Translations under genes and position numbers: made by a program | Assembly: GCA_963932465.1 (NCBI GenBank) | Contig: CAWVRF010001068.1 | Coordinates: 390,201 to 454,200 of the forward strand | DNA length: 64,000 nt | Reading direction: 5' to 3' | Origin: Maratus speciosus | Lineage: Eukaryota > Arthropoda > Arachnida > Araneae > Salticidae | Notes under the pieces: generated by a model | Told to the model about the DNA's origin: nothing | Seen by the model: only the letters and a program-made list of their open reading frames with translations | The model's database searches: none | Part shown: positions 1-10,540 of the stretch, piece by piece | Layout: every line of letters starts with the position of its first letter | Numbering within the stretch: the first letter of the stretch is position 1

Positions 1-537
1 TACGCGATTTTCCGCAATTTTTTGACAAATATCGCGTTTTTCCGCTATTTTTTAAAAAAATTCGCGGTTCTACCACGATTGTATAATGAAATTCGCATTT
101 TTCCGCGATCCTTTGACGAAATTTGCGTTTTTTGTGAGTCTCTTTTACGAAATTCGTATGATTACTACGGTCTTTTGACGAAATTCGTGTTTTTACTGCT
201 GTGGTTTGATGGAATTCGGGCATATTCCGCGGTCCTTTGATGAAATTCGCGTTTTTATCGCGAACTTTTGGCAAAATTCGCGCTTTTTGCGCAGCTCTTT
301 GATGAAATGCGCGTTTTTTCGCAATCTTTGAAAAAAATCGCACTTTTTTGCGATCCTTCGACGAAATTCGTGTTTTTTCCACGATCCTTTGACGAAATTC
401 ATGGTTTCTCAGCGATTATTTGATGAAATTTGCGTTTTTTTTCTTGAAATCTTTAGTGAATTTCACGGTTTTCCGCGATCATTTGATGAAATTCGCGCTT
501 TTTTCACGATCCTTTGACGAAATTGGCGATTTTTTTA
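1..537. repeat. ~30-bp minisatellite, open at the window edge
   Basis: Diverged tandem copies of a unit resembling GATCCTTTGACGAAATTCGC plus a T-rich tail. The TTTGACGAAATT-like core recurs at about 109, 172, 232, 354, 384, 478 and 508; the clearest steps are 30 bp (354 to 384, 478 to 508). Because 30 is a multiple of three, both strands stay open over short stretches, but I see no protein signature. The array enters from outside the window, so its full length is unknown. Confidence 0.85.
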
Positions 538-1210
538 TGTCAGAATTTTCAGACTGATGACCATTTTTTTTTTAATTTTCGGAAAATTCGGAGCAGAATC
601 AACCCTGGGGAAATGACAAAGACGAAAATGGAAACTTTCGCAAATTTTGAAACTAATTTTCAGACATAACGCAATTCTGAGGAAATGCTTCAGGGCACAC
701 GTTTAAGGTCATACTACATAATTTACCTTTCCGCTACATCCCAAAACGAATAACTGCAGATGAAGAATCTTAACATAATTGATGCAGGGTTGCCAATTTG
801 GCCTCTACTTTTATGAAAAGAACTTGGAATTCATACAGGAATTTCTTAAAGAAGAATTGTTATTTTAATTTATAATGAAATCTGTCGTTAAACAAAGAGT
901 AAAATGTAATAGGTAATTTCTGGTGTGAAAGCGAAATTTTGAGAAAAAAGGTCAAACTGGTACCGTGAATTGATGCTACTAAAGTACTGAAGACATGTAT
1001 CAAATCACTTGAACTGATCAACAGCGAAGTTGAAAGCATGAATAGGGAAATACAGAGCACAATTTTCTTTTCAATTAAGCAAGAGGTTTAGATCCGTTAA
1101 ATGAATTTGTTATGCAGCAATGACGAAGATTGTCACAAAAGAAGTTAGAAGATAATTTAGACAATCTCTTTACTCCGGAACTTCTAACGTTCTATCGCAC
1201 GAAGCTTTAT
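538..1210. other. AT-rich stretch, nothing recognised
   Basis: No supported ORF. A CAGGGTTGCCAATTTGGCC string near 785 resembles a hAT-type terminus, but I found no partner end or target duplication for it. Confidence 0.5.
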
Positions 1211-1630
1211 GCTGCTCGTCACTCAGTTGAAGTCTATGGGCGTTCGATGCATTCTTATATTTTAAATTTCCTCAGCATATGAATATTTTTTATTTCCGTT
1301 TTCTCTGTACTCTTCTTAAAAGATGTCTCTTTTTTTCTTAGTTGTCAAAATAGTTCTAAAATCTGTGCTTAATTTAATATTTTATGTGTTAAAAGCGGAC
1401 GAACTTTGAGTAAAATTTTAATACTTCCTATAAAATTATGTCTATACTTTAGTAATAGTTTGAGAACTAATAAAAAAAGGACACATCCTTTAAGAAAACA
1501 GAAAAAAGAACACAGAAAAAAGAAGTTAAAATACTAATTTCCTGATATGATATTTTAAATATAAGAATGCATCAAATGCTCATAGACTTAACATTACCGA
1601 GGAAAATTCGGAAATTGAGTGACGAGCAGC
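1211..1630. mobile_element. small foldback/MITE-like element
   Basis: The left end GCTGCTCGTCACTCA (1211-1225) is matched by its reverse complement at 1616-1630. A second shared block, containing GATGCATTCTTATATTT, lies inside both arms (about 1248 on the left and 1552-1575 on the right). The arms differ by indels and the middle is AT-rich without coding potential. The target duplication is unclear, so the superfamily is not assigned. Confidence 0.6.
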
Positions 1631-4480
1631 CTTAAAAAGGTACTAGATACCCTTACAGTGATGATGGCTGATAGCCTCAATTCTTGCATCTGCATAATCA
1701 TAACGCTGTATGAAATAATGAATCCTCCCATTATAAGAGAGAAACTAACACTAAATCTGGTTAAGAAAAAAGGAAGATTTATTTCCTAAAACTCAGGCAA
1801 TTTCTGACATGAAGCATTACACATAGAGCTGGAAGTTTTGTTTGATTTCTGCGCAAAGGCTGAAAAAATGGATGATGTTTCCAAAAAATCGGAATGTTTG
1901 AGAAACATCCTACCCACTTGCCCGTTTCAGACGTCTAGCTCTAACTTCTCTAGTCACAGTTGCTTCGAATCTTTTCGTAACTTAAAAAGTGAGAATAACT
2001 ATCTAAGAACAATAATGACCGATCCATGTCCGAATGCACTCATGGTGTTTACGTTTCAGAAGTATACACTTTAGAATGCCTAGATTTCGGCACTGTCGTG
2101 AATAGATGGGTTCATCCAATCTAAAAAAGCGCCGGTTTAAAATGCCTGTTGTGCGATGAATGGACAAAAATGAAACTAAAATAAGTTATGATTTAATCTT
2201 TTGTAATGTAAATATAAATAAGCTGATTTTGAAAAAGTTGTAAGTAGTATCTTACTCAAAACTTTAAACAGTTTCATTAATCCGAATTGCAAATTTCGAT
2301 TTGCATATTCAGCAAAAAATAAACAGATATTTCTTTAATATCAAAATACTTTGCTGGAATATTTACAACAATGGAACGCAAGTGCTTAAGCGAGGTGTGT
2401 CCGGCTTTAACCGTACCCTAAATTCTACACTATATTCTAAAGTATAAAGTGCTATTCCATATTCTAAAGTGCAAAATTTGATCACGACCAGGTAATAATG
2501 TTCGATTTTATATAGAACACAGATATATATGGTATATGCAGACAAAGAAACGTACTTTTAAAGACACAAATTTTTCAAAGTTAGTCGGCAAAATCGTCAT
2601 ATACGCCACCCCCCCCCCCCTCCAATGAATTCTGCTTAAATACGCCCCTGAAAGGAATATTAAATAATATATATCAGATATGAACTTAAAACTGAAGGGA
2701 AAGTAATAAAAAGCGTGCCGCTGGTAAGAATTAAATTATTTTGCTTACATTGGTGTGTGCTGTGTGGATTATAGGTTTTTTTGAATGGCAGGTGTGCAGA
2801 TGAGCGATACTTCTACTGTGTATGAAAATTGCATGTAGTTCAGGAGAAACATGCTTACTGTTAAGGGTGCCACCAATCAGTGCTTTTAGCTACCGAATAC
2901 ATTTGGGCCGATGAATAGTACTCACTATTTTGCCAAATGATGCTCTATTTCAGGGTTTAAAGATGTTAAAAAAGTAAAAGTTTAAAACTATTTTATATCC
3001 TATGTAACACACATACTTCCCTTTTGATGAACAAGGCATTCTTATTACATGTGAACTTAACAACAAAAACAAAAAAAAAACTATGCTTTGAGTTATTATT
3101 TAAAAAGAGAACTTATTATCTTAACTTATTTACTTTAAACTTTTTTCCTTGAATTAAAATAAATGAATAAAAATTCCTTGTACTCTACGGTAAATATTTT
3201 AAAATCAAAGAGAAATTTTGAAGAAATTAGAAGGAAAACTTTAACCATTGGGTGTTCATTGGTCACAAAAGGACTGAAGTTAAAAACTTATCAGATGGTG
3301 GCAACTCAGCAAAAATAACTTATTTTTATTAAACATGGACATTTTTTATTGCACTCGTGACAACTGTCTGGAAAATCCTTTATTGTAATGTTTACAGATT
3401 TTTAAAATCAATACCAAAGTTGATAGAACCTAAAACTTAAATTTTAGGCCGAATACCAACTCTTCTTTTTTATCCAAAATAGAATAATTTTTGATTAGGA
3501 TGTATTTTTTTAACTGAAAAAGAATGAAACACATACCGATTTTTAATTATTTAAAAATTTCAATATTTCAAACACTTTTAGGCTAATAATGAAACAACTT
3601 TTATAATATCTAAATTTTCATAATAGCTTAATTTTATCAACATGAAAGTAACTCATAAAACATTTTATCTAAAATAGGAACTTATCAGTTATTACCTCTG
3701 TTAAAAGAAATTTTTAAATTTGGAAATTTTTTGAAATTGTATTAAAAAAATGTTTTCAAAGTGAACATTCACAGAAATTAAAATCTGACAAAAAAATAAT
3801 ATGTTGAAAGAAAATGAAATACAATTAGCTGATCTATAGTCAATAATCAGGGGCGCCCCGACTCAGTGTGCAAACTGTGCACCACACACAGGCGCCAGAA
3901 TAGTAAATGCGCCAAATATTTTAGGCGAAGCCTTAAATTTTGAAAAACTTTTATCCAATTTAAATTTATTAAAGCGATATTTAAATCGAAAGTGCGTCAT
4001 CTCTGAAACATTTATGGGTTCATTTTTAGTTATAAGATATATGAAATTTGCAGAATCTGTTCAGCGGCGTAGCTTTAGGGATGGAGAGCAGGGAAAGTCT
4101 CAAACCGAAAGGAGCTACGGCGTCAAAAGGTAACGGTCAAATGGTACCTCGTTGTCGAAAGTTCACGATCGTAAGCGCCATGAATGGGTTAAAGACGTCG
4201 TTAAGCGCCTAAAATGGATTAAAAAAACTAGAAACATAAAAAAAATTCGGAAGTGCGAGCGCGAATACTTCTTTGACATCTCTGCTCTAGATCAGGCCTG
4301 TCCAGCTTTTCAGAAAGCAGGGGCACACTGCAGCTGATGGCGAACATGGAAGGTTCCATTATTCAAATAATTGAAAATATATAACACTTCCATCTTACTG
4401 TAGTATTGGTAGTGCTACACATACTGACGATATAAAAACGGGTAGTATATTATATTGCACAATAGCAAAGCAACATAAAC
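1631..4480. other. AT-rich region with repeat fragments
   Basis: No supported gene. It holds a probable orphan hAT right end at about 2600-2650 (poly-C run ending TACGCCCCTG) and a solitary hAT-like left end at 4062 (CAGCGGCGTAGCTTTAGG). A segment at about 3080-3270 (containing AAATCAAAGAGAAATTTTGAAG) recurs near 48880 and 49350. A CAGGGGCGCC string at 3849 is another possible end without a partner. Confidence 0.5.
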
Positions 4481-4488
4481 CTCCGGGT
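4481..4488. repeat. 8-bp target site duplication, left copy
   Basis: CTCCGGGT here is repeated exactly at 7106-7113, flanking the palindromic element between them. Eight base pairs is the length made by hAT-type (and a few other) transposases. Confidence 0.85.
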
Positions 4489-4997
4489 TAGGGTGGAGCG
4501 AAAAAAATTATTTTTTAAAATCAAAAACGGGTAAGTGCCAAAAGTTGCCTTTATACTAGTACATCAACTGCGTGAAATTTTACCGCTGAAAAAAAAATGG
4601 CTTGAGTCTGCGCTTTTGGTCCAAAAGTCGAAATTTTGGATAAAATTTGACAATTTTCAAAAAACTAGAAAAATTCCTATAGAGAGGGTTATTATTTATA
4701 TGTGTTATTTAAACCTTTATTATTAATGACTTAACATATTTAAATGATAAAACGATAACTTTATTCTGTATAAGTGGAGCAAAACTGTCAACTTTTGGTA
4801 AAAAAAGGCGTTGCCAGTCTGTTGTGTCATACAACTAATTGCTTTTTAGAACACAGCTCTTACCTAGTTGCTTTCAAAACTACCTAGGAGGTATCACTTG
4901 GAGGTGGCCGCATTGCATGTCACATCAGTGCATAGCTCGACCATCCTACCATCTGAGCGCAATGTTTTATTTTTCATTGAATTGTCATTTTTTATCA

Positions 4998-5640
4998 AAG
5001 ACTGACATAAGTTTTCTCTGTATCAACCTAGTCCATCTCATCTTTGTATCCACAGACTTTGGGTGATGTTGCTGTGCCACGCCTTCACGTATATTTCTAC
5101 TGCTTGCATATGATAAGGCAAGCAAAGTAATGCAGTGAAATTAATGGAATCTATTTAGCCGTCTATTTTCTTCACCAAAATTGCATCCAGTTAATGCATA
5201 GTGATTGGGAGTTCTGTTACTACAATATTCTACAATATTTAGACATTTCATATTAGGTATGCCATCATTTACTCTACCTCTTGCATTTTTTATATGCTGA
5301 GAAGTTTAATGTGATGGCGATCGTCAGAGAGCTTTTCAATAAGAATTTGCTCTCGATGTGCAAAGCAACCATTGTCCTAAATAATTTTTTAAACATTTGT
5401 TTTATGCCGTTTTCTGTGATGTTTAGTAGCCGAGTAATTTCCTATAAGTTTTTAGATCCATTTTTTAGATGTGGATTACATTTGGTGTAAACCATCCTGC
5501 GGCATGAACTTGGATTACATTTGGTGTAAACCATCCTGCGGCATAAACTTGGATTACGTTTGGTGTAAACCATCCTGCGGCATAAGCTTGGATTACATAC
5601 TTTGTGAATGAACCTACAGACTCTTATGGTCAATCAGTGC
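4998..5640 (-). pseudogene. unrecognised transposon protein, left-arm copy
   Basis: Reading the left arm on the minus strand gives a broken frame. It contains tandem 13-residue units of type NPSLCRRMVYTKC, then NITENGIKQ, then CNFGEENRRLNRFH, then SVDTKMRWTRLIQRKL, ending at FDKK and a stop just before the non-coding terminal repeat. There are internal stops and frameshifts. The same order appears in the right arm (SVDTKKRWTRLIPRKL). A 3-bp, frame-preserving length difference lies between the arms just before the PKSVDTK motif, which suggests the segment was once translated. I do not recognise the family and assign no function. Confidence 0.5.
5473..5597. repeat. 39-bp tandem repeat, three copies and a fragment
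   Basis: Units starting GGATTACATTTGGTGTAAACC begin at 5473, 5512, 5551 and (partial) 5590, an exact 39-bp step. On the minus strand this is a 13-codon repeat. The equivalent place in the right arm (about 6057-6100) has only about one to one and a half diverged units, so the expansion occurred in the left arm. Confidence 0.85.
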
Positions 5641-5937
5641 TTATATAAAGGCGAAAAATTTTATTCGCCTTTGTGAGCCATCTTGCGTAGCACAAGTTTC
5701 TTGGGTTCCTATTCGCTAATTCTCAGCAATATCTTGATGAAATAACTTTTCAAATGTCTAGCAGGTATTTCTAGTCTGTGATGAGTACCCTTTTCTCGAT
5801 TTCAGGAAATAATGTTTCAAAATATCTCTCTATGGCTTCAAAAATTGAAATAAGAAGAAATTTTTGAAAATGATCTTGTCTAATAAATTATGCAGAGGAA
5901 ATTCACTGGACTCTGAGGTGGTATACGATCCAATGTA

Positions 5938-6664
5938 ATGGTTCATTCTAAACATGTCCCACACAGAATGGATGGCAACGATGAACAGAATTTTCCGCGT
6001 TTAAATGAGCACTCACTTCCCGTCGGGGTATCTAAGTTCACTCAAAAAGTACTATGTAATCCAAGTTTGGCCCCAAAATGGCTTACCATCAAATGTAATC
6101 CATATCTACAGAAGGTATCTAAAAACTCATGGGAAATTATTCGGCTATTGAACAACACAGAAAACGGAATGAAACAAATACAAAAAAAAAATTATTTAGA
6201 AAAATGTTTGCTTTGCATACGCAGAGGAAATTCTGATTTCAACGCTCTCTGACGATCGCTATCACATTAAGCAGCTAGCTGCTCAGCATATAATAGTTGA
6301 AATATGAGAATAAATGATGGCATACGCAAATCTGAAATATCGAATATCAGCTTTGAAGCGAATAATTATATAAATCAAATTGATTGGAAAATTGTTGTGG
6401 TAACAGAGCCCTAATTAATATGCATTTATCGGGTGCAATATTGGTAAAGATAATAGACGGTTGAATAGATTACATGAATATCATCCCCACAACATTACAT
6501 TGTTTGCCTTCTCTTACACAAGCAGTAGAAAAATACGTGAAGTAGATCACACACAGCAGCAGTATCCAAAGTCTGTGGATACAAAGAAGAGGTGGACTAG
6601 GTTGATACCTAGAAAACTTGTGGCATTCTTTGATAAAAAAAATCACAATTCAAAGTATAAATAA
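5938..6664 (+). pseudogene. unrecognised transposon protein, right-arm copy
   Basis: A 104-residue open stretch at 5938-6252 includes CNPSLAPKWLTIKCNP and LLNNTENGMKQ. After broken frames (LSDDRYHIKQLAAQH region, then GCNIGKDNRRLNR) a 67-residue stretch at 6461-6664 holds YTSSRKIREVDHTQ and SVDTKKRWTRLIPRKL and ends a few residues after FDKK. The left arm encodes the same order in inverted orientation. I cannot match it to a known transposase and see no assignable catalytic triad. It is probably a remnant of the element's own gene; stop codons make it non-functional as read. Confidence 0.5.
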
Positions 6665-7105
6665 AACATTGTGTTCAGATGGTAGCGTGGTTTAGCTAGA
6701 TGTCCGGGGTAGTTTTGAAAGCAACTAGGTAAGAGCTGTATTCTAAACAACAATTCGTTGAATGACACAACAGAATGGTGACGCCTTTTTTTACCGAAAG
6801 TTGTCAGTTTTGCTCCAGTTATACAGAATAAAGATATCGTTTTATCGTTTAAATATGTTAATCCATTCATAATAAAGGTTTAAATAACACTTTTAAATAA
6901 TAACCATCTCTATAAGAATTTTTTAATTTTTTTTGAAAAAATGTCAAAATTTACCCAAAATTTCGATTTTTGGACCAAAAGCGCAGACTCAAGCCATTTT
7001 TTTCAGCGGTAAAATTTCACGCAGTTGATGTACTAATATAAAGACAACTTTTGGCACCTACCCCTTTTTGATTTTTAAAAAATAATTTTTTTTCGCTCCA
7101 CCCTA

Positions 7106-7113
7106 CTCCGGGT
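7106..7113. repeat. 8-bp target site duplication, right copy
   Basis: CTCCGGGT, identical to 4481-4488. Confidence 0.85.
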
Positions 7114-7183
7114 GGACTCCTGGTACCCATGTATAAGTAAATTGCCGAAAAAAGCACAAATAAATCATAGCAATCGGCTACAT

Positions 7184-7876
7184 TAGGGATAGCGAACCTT
7201 TTTGAATATGCTTGCCAAAAATTTAAAAATTATTATGTACCAACATTCTAATGTGCCAGAAACATTTTAACCAATAATATAGCCATGTCGCATCGAATTC
7301 CGTATTAATAATCTGTAAATGAGGGGTTTTTTTATTGTATACTTCCGAATCAGATAATTTTTGGTTCTTCAGGTAGAAGCAGGTTCAATAGATACATAAT
7401 TATTTACAAAAACAGTTAAAATTAAATTTTCAAAATTAAAACCTAAATATATTAAAATCTAAAGTAACTTAAAGCCCTAAACCTAAAAAAAAATCAAACC
7501 CAAACTAAAGTAGAAGAGTGTCAATTAGTTATATTACTGTGCAAACTATGTCTTAAAATTCAATTTTCAAAAATAAAACCTTTGAAAATTGATAGAGAAG
7601 TAAAATTTTTTAGAAAACACCATATGTTGAATGGTTTAGCGAGAAAATGACACTACAAGGCGCTTTCATTGAGATTTATAATACCTTAATTCATTTAAAA
7701 GTAACGGATTATTTTAAAGTAAATTATATAGCTGTTACACAAAACTATACTTTTTGTAAAAAAACAAAATAGATTGTTCTCCATAAACTGAATATGATCT
7801 ATAAGTTTTTTCGCGTGCCAGAGAAGTTTTCTTACGTGCCAAGTTCGGCACGCGTGCCATAGGTTCGCCATCCCTG
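7184..7876. mobile_element. hAT-type non-autonomous element
   Basis: The left end TAGGGATAGCGAACCT pairs with the right end, whose reverse complement is CAGGGATGGCGAACCT. Exact 8-bp duplications GGCTACAT flank it at 7176-7183 and 7877-7884. The CAGGGATGGCGAACC start is typical of hAT ends. The 693-bp interior is AT-rich with no transposase ORF. A subterminal GC-richer patch (GGCACGCGTGCC, about 7848) is palindromic. Confidence 0.85.
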
Positions 7877-7884
7877 GGCTACAT

Positions 7885-9879
7885 TATAACAAAAACAAAA
7901 AACAAATAAAACAGGATGTGGCTCAAAATGCAATGCATTTAAAAAAAGAAATGATAAACGCCATTCGATTCCAAACAAATTTAATAGTCACGCCTATCAT
8001 TGTATGCAACGCATAAAAATGAGCCCATGACCATGTAAGAATGTTTCATGTAATTTACAGTCGGGAAACATGTTCTTGAGAACAACCTGAAAATGAATTA
8101 AGTTTTATTGAAATTTTAATTGTATATTTTATATATTTGCTTCGAACAAAGAACATCAGTCAAGAGCAAGTTTCACTCGCGTACAGAGAGTTAATACAAT
8201 AAATTTATTAATTACTAACTATAATCTTACAAAATATAGTTGTTAAACGAATAATAAGGCTTTGCAAATAACTTGGAATTATTTTATTAAATATTTTTCA
8301 ATAATTGCCTTCAATAATTGAATTCAATTGAAAGGGAAAACGTTGTCTATTTATCATTGTGATCCGTCTTACCTAAAACAAAGACCTTGTACAAAGTTTA
8401 ATCTTACCATTGGGGTAAGTGCGCTTCGAAAGGAGGTCACAAAGTTGCTTGGCCACTTTGGTCTGTGCCACGTTTTTCAGATAGGTTTTTAATTAATATC
8501 TCGGCTAATTATCGACAATTCTTTTGGAAAATCATTATCGATAGTTGTTGGAAGATTTCACGTCGATAGCTACCCCGAACTCCCCCCAACTCCCCCGCTG
8601 AGTACCCGCCAAATAAAGTTTAAGTATAACGGAAAACTGCGATTTTCTGAAAAAGTGTATGACCTAGAATAATCGCAATAGTTTTCTTGCAATATTTAAA
8701 TAAATTACACAACTACTAATATTTTCGTAATTTTATTTTCAGTAGTTAACTGAAGTTAACTTTAGCAGCCTTCCCATCTTCTTTTTTAACTCTTTCCAAT
8801 ATTATTTAAAAAGTGTTTATAACTTCGTTTGTCTCTCCGTGCTCTAACTCACGTAAATACACTCGAATTTCCATGTAATTTTTTATATGTGATTGAGGTT
8901 TACAGTAGGGCATTACTCATTAAAAACGAAATGTGTACCATTTGTAGTTCGCTTACAGGGACACATAAAAGATTCCCTTCACATTGTGTTTAATAGAGGC
9001 AAAATCATTAGCGGTATCCTTTTTTTGTTACGATGTTCCAATCATAATGAGATTCATATGCATCACTGAAGTGGACTACAACATGCTTTCTCAGGAGTAT
9101 GGAATAAGTAGCATTAATAGCTCGTTTACAGGGACGCACAAAAGAATTCCATCCCAGATGGCATTTTTTGCCTTTTAAAACATTTTTTAAACCAGATTAC
9201 TTAAATGTCTGAATGCTGTATAAAGGCTGCTCATGAAAAGGTTGTAAATGTCTTGAAAAGGATCATAACAGGTTGCTAGTTGACGCAATCTGGGGTAGTT
9301 TGTAAGTGTTTCAGGATAAGCATGCCAAAAGGAAGAAATGAAAGGATAGTTACATGAGTTACAATCAAATATAGAAGAAATGCTTTTATTACAAACATGC
9401 ATAAAAAATGAAAATGAGGTTTTAATAAATCTTAGAACATTCTTTGATAGAAAAATGAGATTTGCAATAAAATAACTCAACTTTTCTGAACTGTGTATAC
9501 TTTTTTTTTTTTTTTTTTTTTTTGTTTCTGTGGAACAATAAATTTTAGTCTAATTCTATCTATATATTGAATAACAGATTTTTATTAGTCTACATGTTTA
9601 TCAAGTTGCTTATTTTAATGAATTTTTTTATTAAGCAACTGATAAAATTTGAATGTACTTTATTTTTTAAATTATAAAGAATTATCCTGTTTTTAAGAAA
9701 AGCTATTTTATTTTTGTGCAATTTCTGATTTTTAAAAAAAAATATATATTAAAAAAATTCCTTAGATGGTGCATCCCTATGTTCTTTTACTATGTATGTA
9801 TGAAATATATTGAAATATTATCAATTCGCTGAATTTCTAGATCATATTTTAATACTTAAAAAAACCTAAATAATGCTAA
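7885..9879. other. AT-rich region, no gene supported
   Basis: Nothing coding is supported. A motif of the form GTTCGCTTACAGGGACACA occurs at about 8947 and again, diverged, at about 9120, and a looser relative is near 57895. This suggests a dispersed repeat of unknown class. A poly-T run lies at about 9509-9531. Confidence 0.5.
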
Positions 9880-10294
9880 GAGGGTACTTCACTCACACAG
9901 AAACACCTGAGTGCTAATCTTAATCCTTTGGGAGAATTTTTTTTAAATATCTCATTTGCATTTGGATATTTTGCGTTTTTTTTTCTTTTGCATTGGATAT
10001 CTGAGGTTGATCTCCACTAAGGCCATTTTTCACTTTCTCTACTTTGATTACAAGTTTTTTTTTATTAGGATATTTTCATTATCAGAACTTCTTTCGAAAA
10101 CGAAAGAATTCTCATGAAAAAAAAAACAGCTTGCAAACAAAAGTAAAAACTTAAAAAAAGTCTTTGTACAGATTGGCCGCAGGTAACAAATAATAAAATT
10201 TAAAATATGGAAATGTAAACGAGATATTAAAAAAAAATTCTCCCATAGGATTAACAATAGCATGCAAGTGTTTACGCATGAATGAAGTAATATC
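9880..10294. mobile_element. TTAA-flanked foldback MITE, copy 1
   Basis: Imperfect inverted arms (shared blocks TACTTCA, TTAATCCT and GGGAGAAT) run over ~150 bp each, and a right-hand TTAA lies at 10295-10298 (left side CTAA, 9876-9879). The arms and the GCATTGGATATCTGAGGTTGATC block match the element at 36667-37074, which has intact TTAA on both sides. So this is a second, more diverged copy of one family. TTAA targeting is typical of piggyBac-like and Kolobok elements. No coding capacity. Confidence 0.7.
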
Positions 10295-10410
10295 TTAAAG
10301 AAAATTTTCCGGGGGAAAAAAGCTTTTATTCGAATAAAAATAATTCTAAGTAAAATTTTAATTATCAGCAGTGAAATTACGCTCGAAATTATTGAATATC
10401 AAATACGCAA

Positions 10411-10540
10411 AAATTTTCACATTGCTTCTAGTCGTAAATCGACAGTGCATTGAAGCACTATTCCAAGGATCTGGGTTCGAATCCTGTCTTGGACATTTTT
10501 CACCCTATTGGATTACTCTTAGTTAGCAATGTGAAAATTT
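10411..10540 (+). repeat. tRNA-like segment inside a 16-bp inverted repeat
   Basis: AAATTTTCACATTGCT (10411-10426) and its exact reverse complement (10525-10540) bracket a segment with a perfect pol III B-box/T-arm sequence, GGTTCGAATCC at 10474-10484. CCAAG and CTTGG can pair around it. I cannot fold a full cloverleaf or find a clear A box, so this is more likely a tRNA-derived SINE or MITE fragment than a tRNA gene. Confidence 0.55.

Larger units (their letters stand above)
4489..7105. mobile_element. giant palindromic (foldback) element, hAT-type ends
   Basis: The element starts TAGGGTGGAGCG and ends with its reverse complement, inside an exact 8-bp duplication. Unlike an ordinary TIR element, almost the whole unit is inverted repeat: the left arm 4489-5710 matches the right arm 5940-7105 with indels, leaving only about 229 bp of spacer. 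The outer ~400 bp of each arm are non-coding and closely similar. Further in, both arms carry eroded copies of the same coding segment, each reading inward-to-outward. TAGGG fits the YARNG start of hAT ends, and it shares TAGGGTG with the element at 26741. It could be a non-autonomous derivative or the remains of an inverted dimer of a coding transposon. Superfamily assignment is inference. Confidence 0.8.

Noticed and set aside
193..402. ORFs across the 5' minisatellite
   Set aside because: The 30-bp period keeps frames open automatically; no conserved protein features.
1838..2074. 78-residue plus-strand ORF
   Set aside because: No recognisable motif, no supporting context; not reported as a gene.
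2600..2650. Poly-C run and TACGCCCCTG, a hAT-like right end
   Set aside because: No partner left end or duplication could be identified upstream.
4062..4085. CAGCGGCGTAGCTTTAGG, a hAT-like left end
   Set aside because: No matching right end with the same 8-bp flank was found; could be a solo fragment.
9187..9480. 97-residue minus-strand ORF with no frame disruption
   Set aside because: No domain recognised, amino-acid content follows AT bias, and the opposite strand shows equal structure. Likely chance or part of an unnamed repeat.
10474..10484. tRNA gene call at the perfect B box
   Set aside because: No cloverleaf or clear A box at the correct distance; treated as a tRNA-derived repeat instead.
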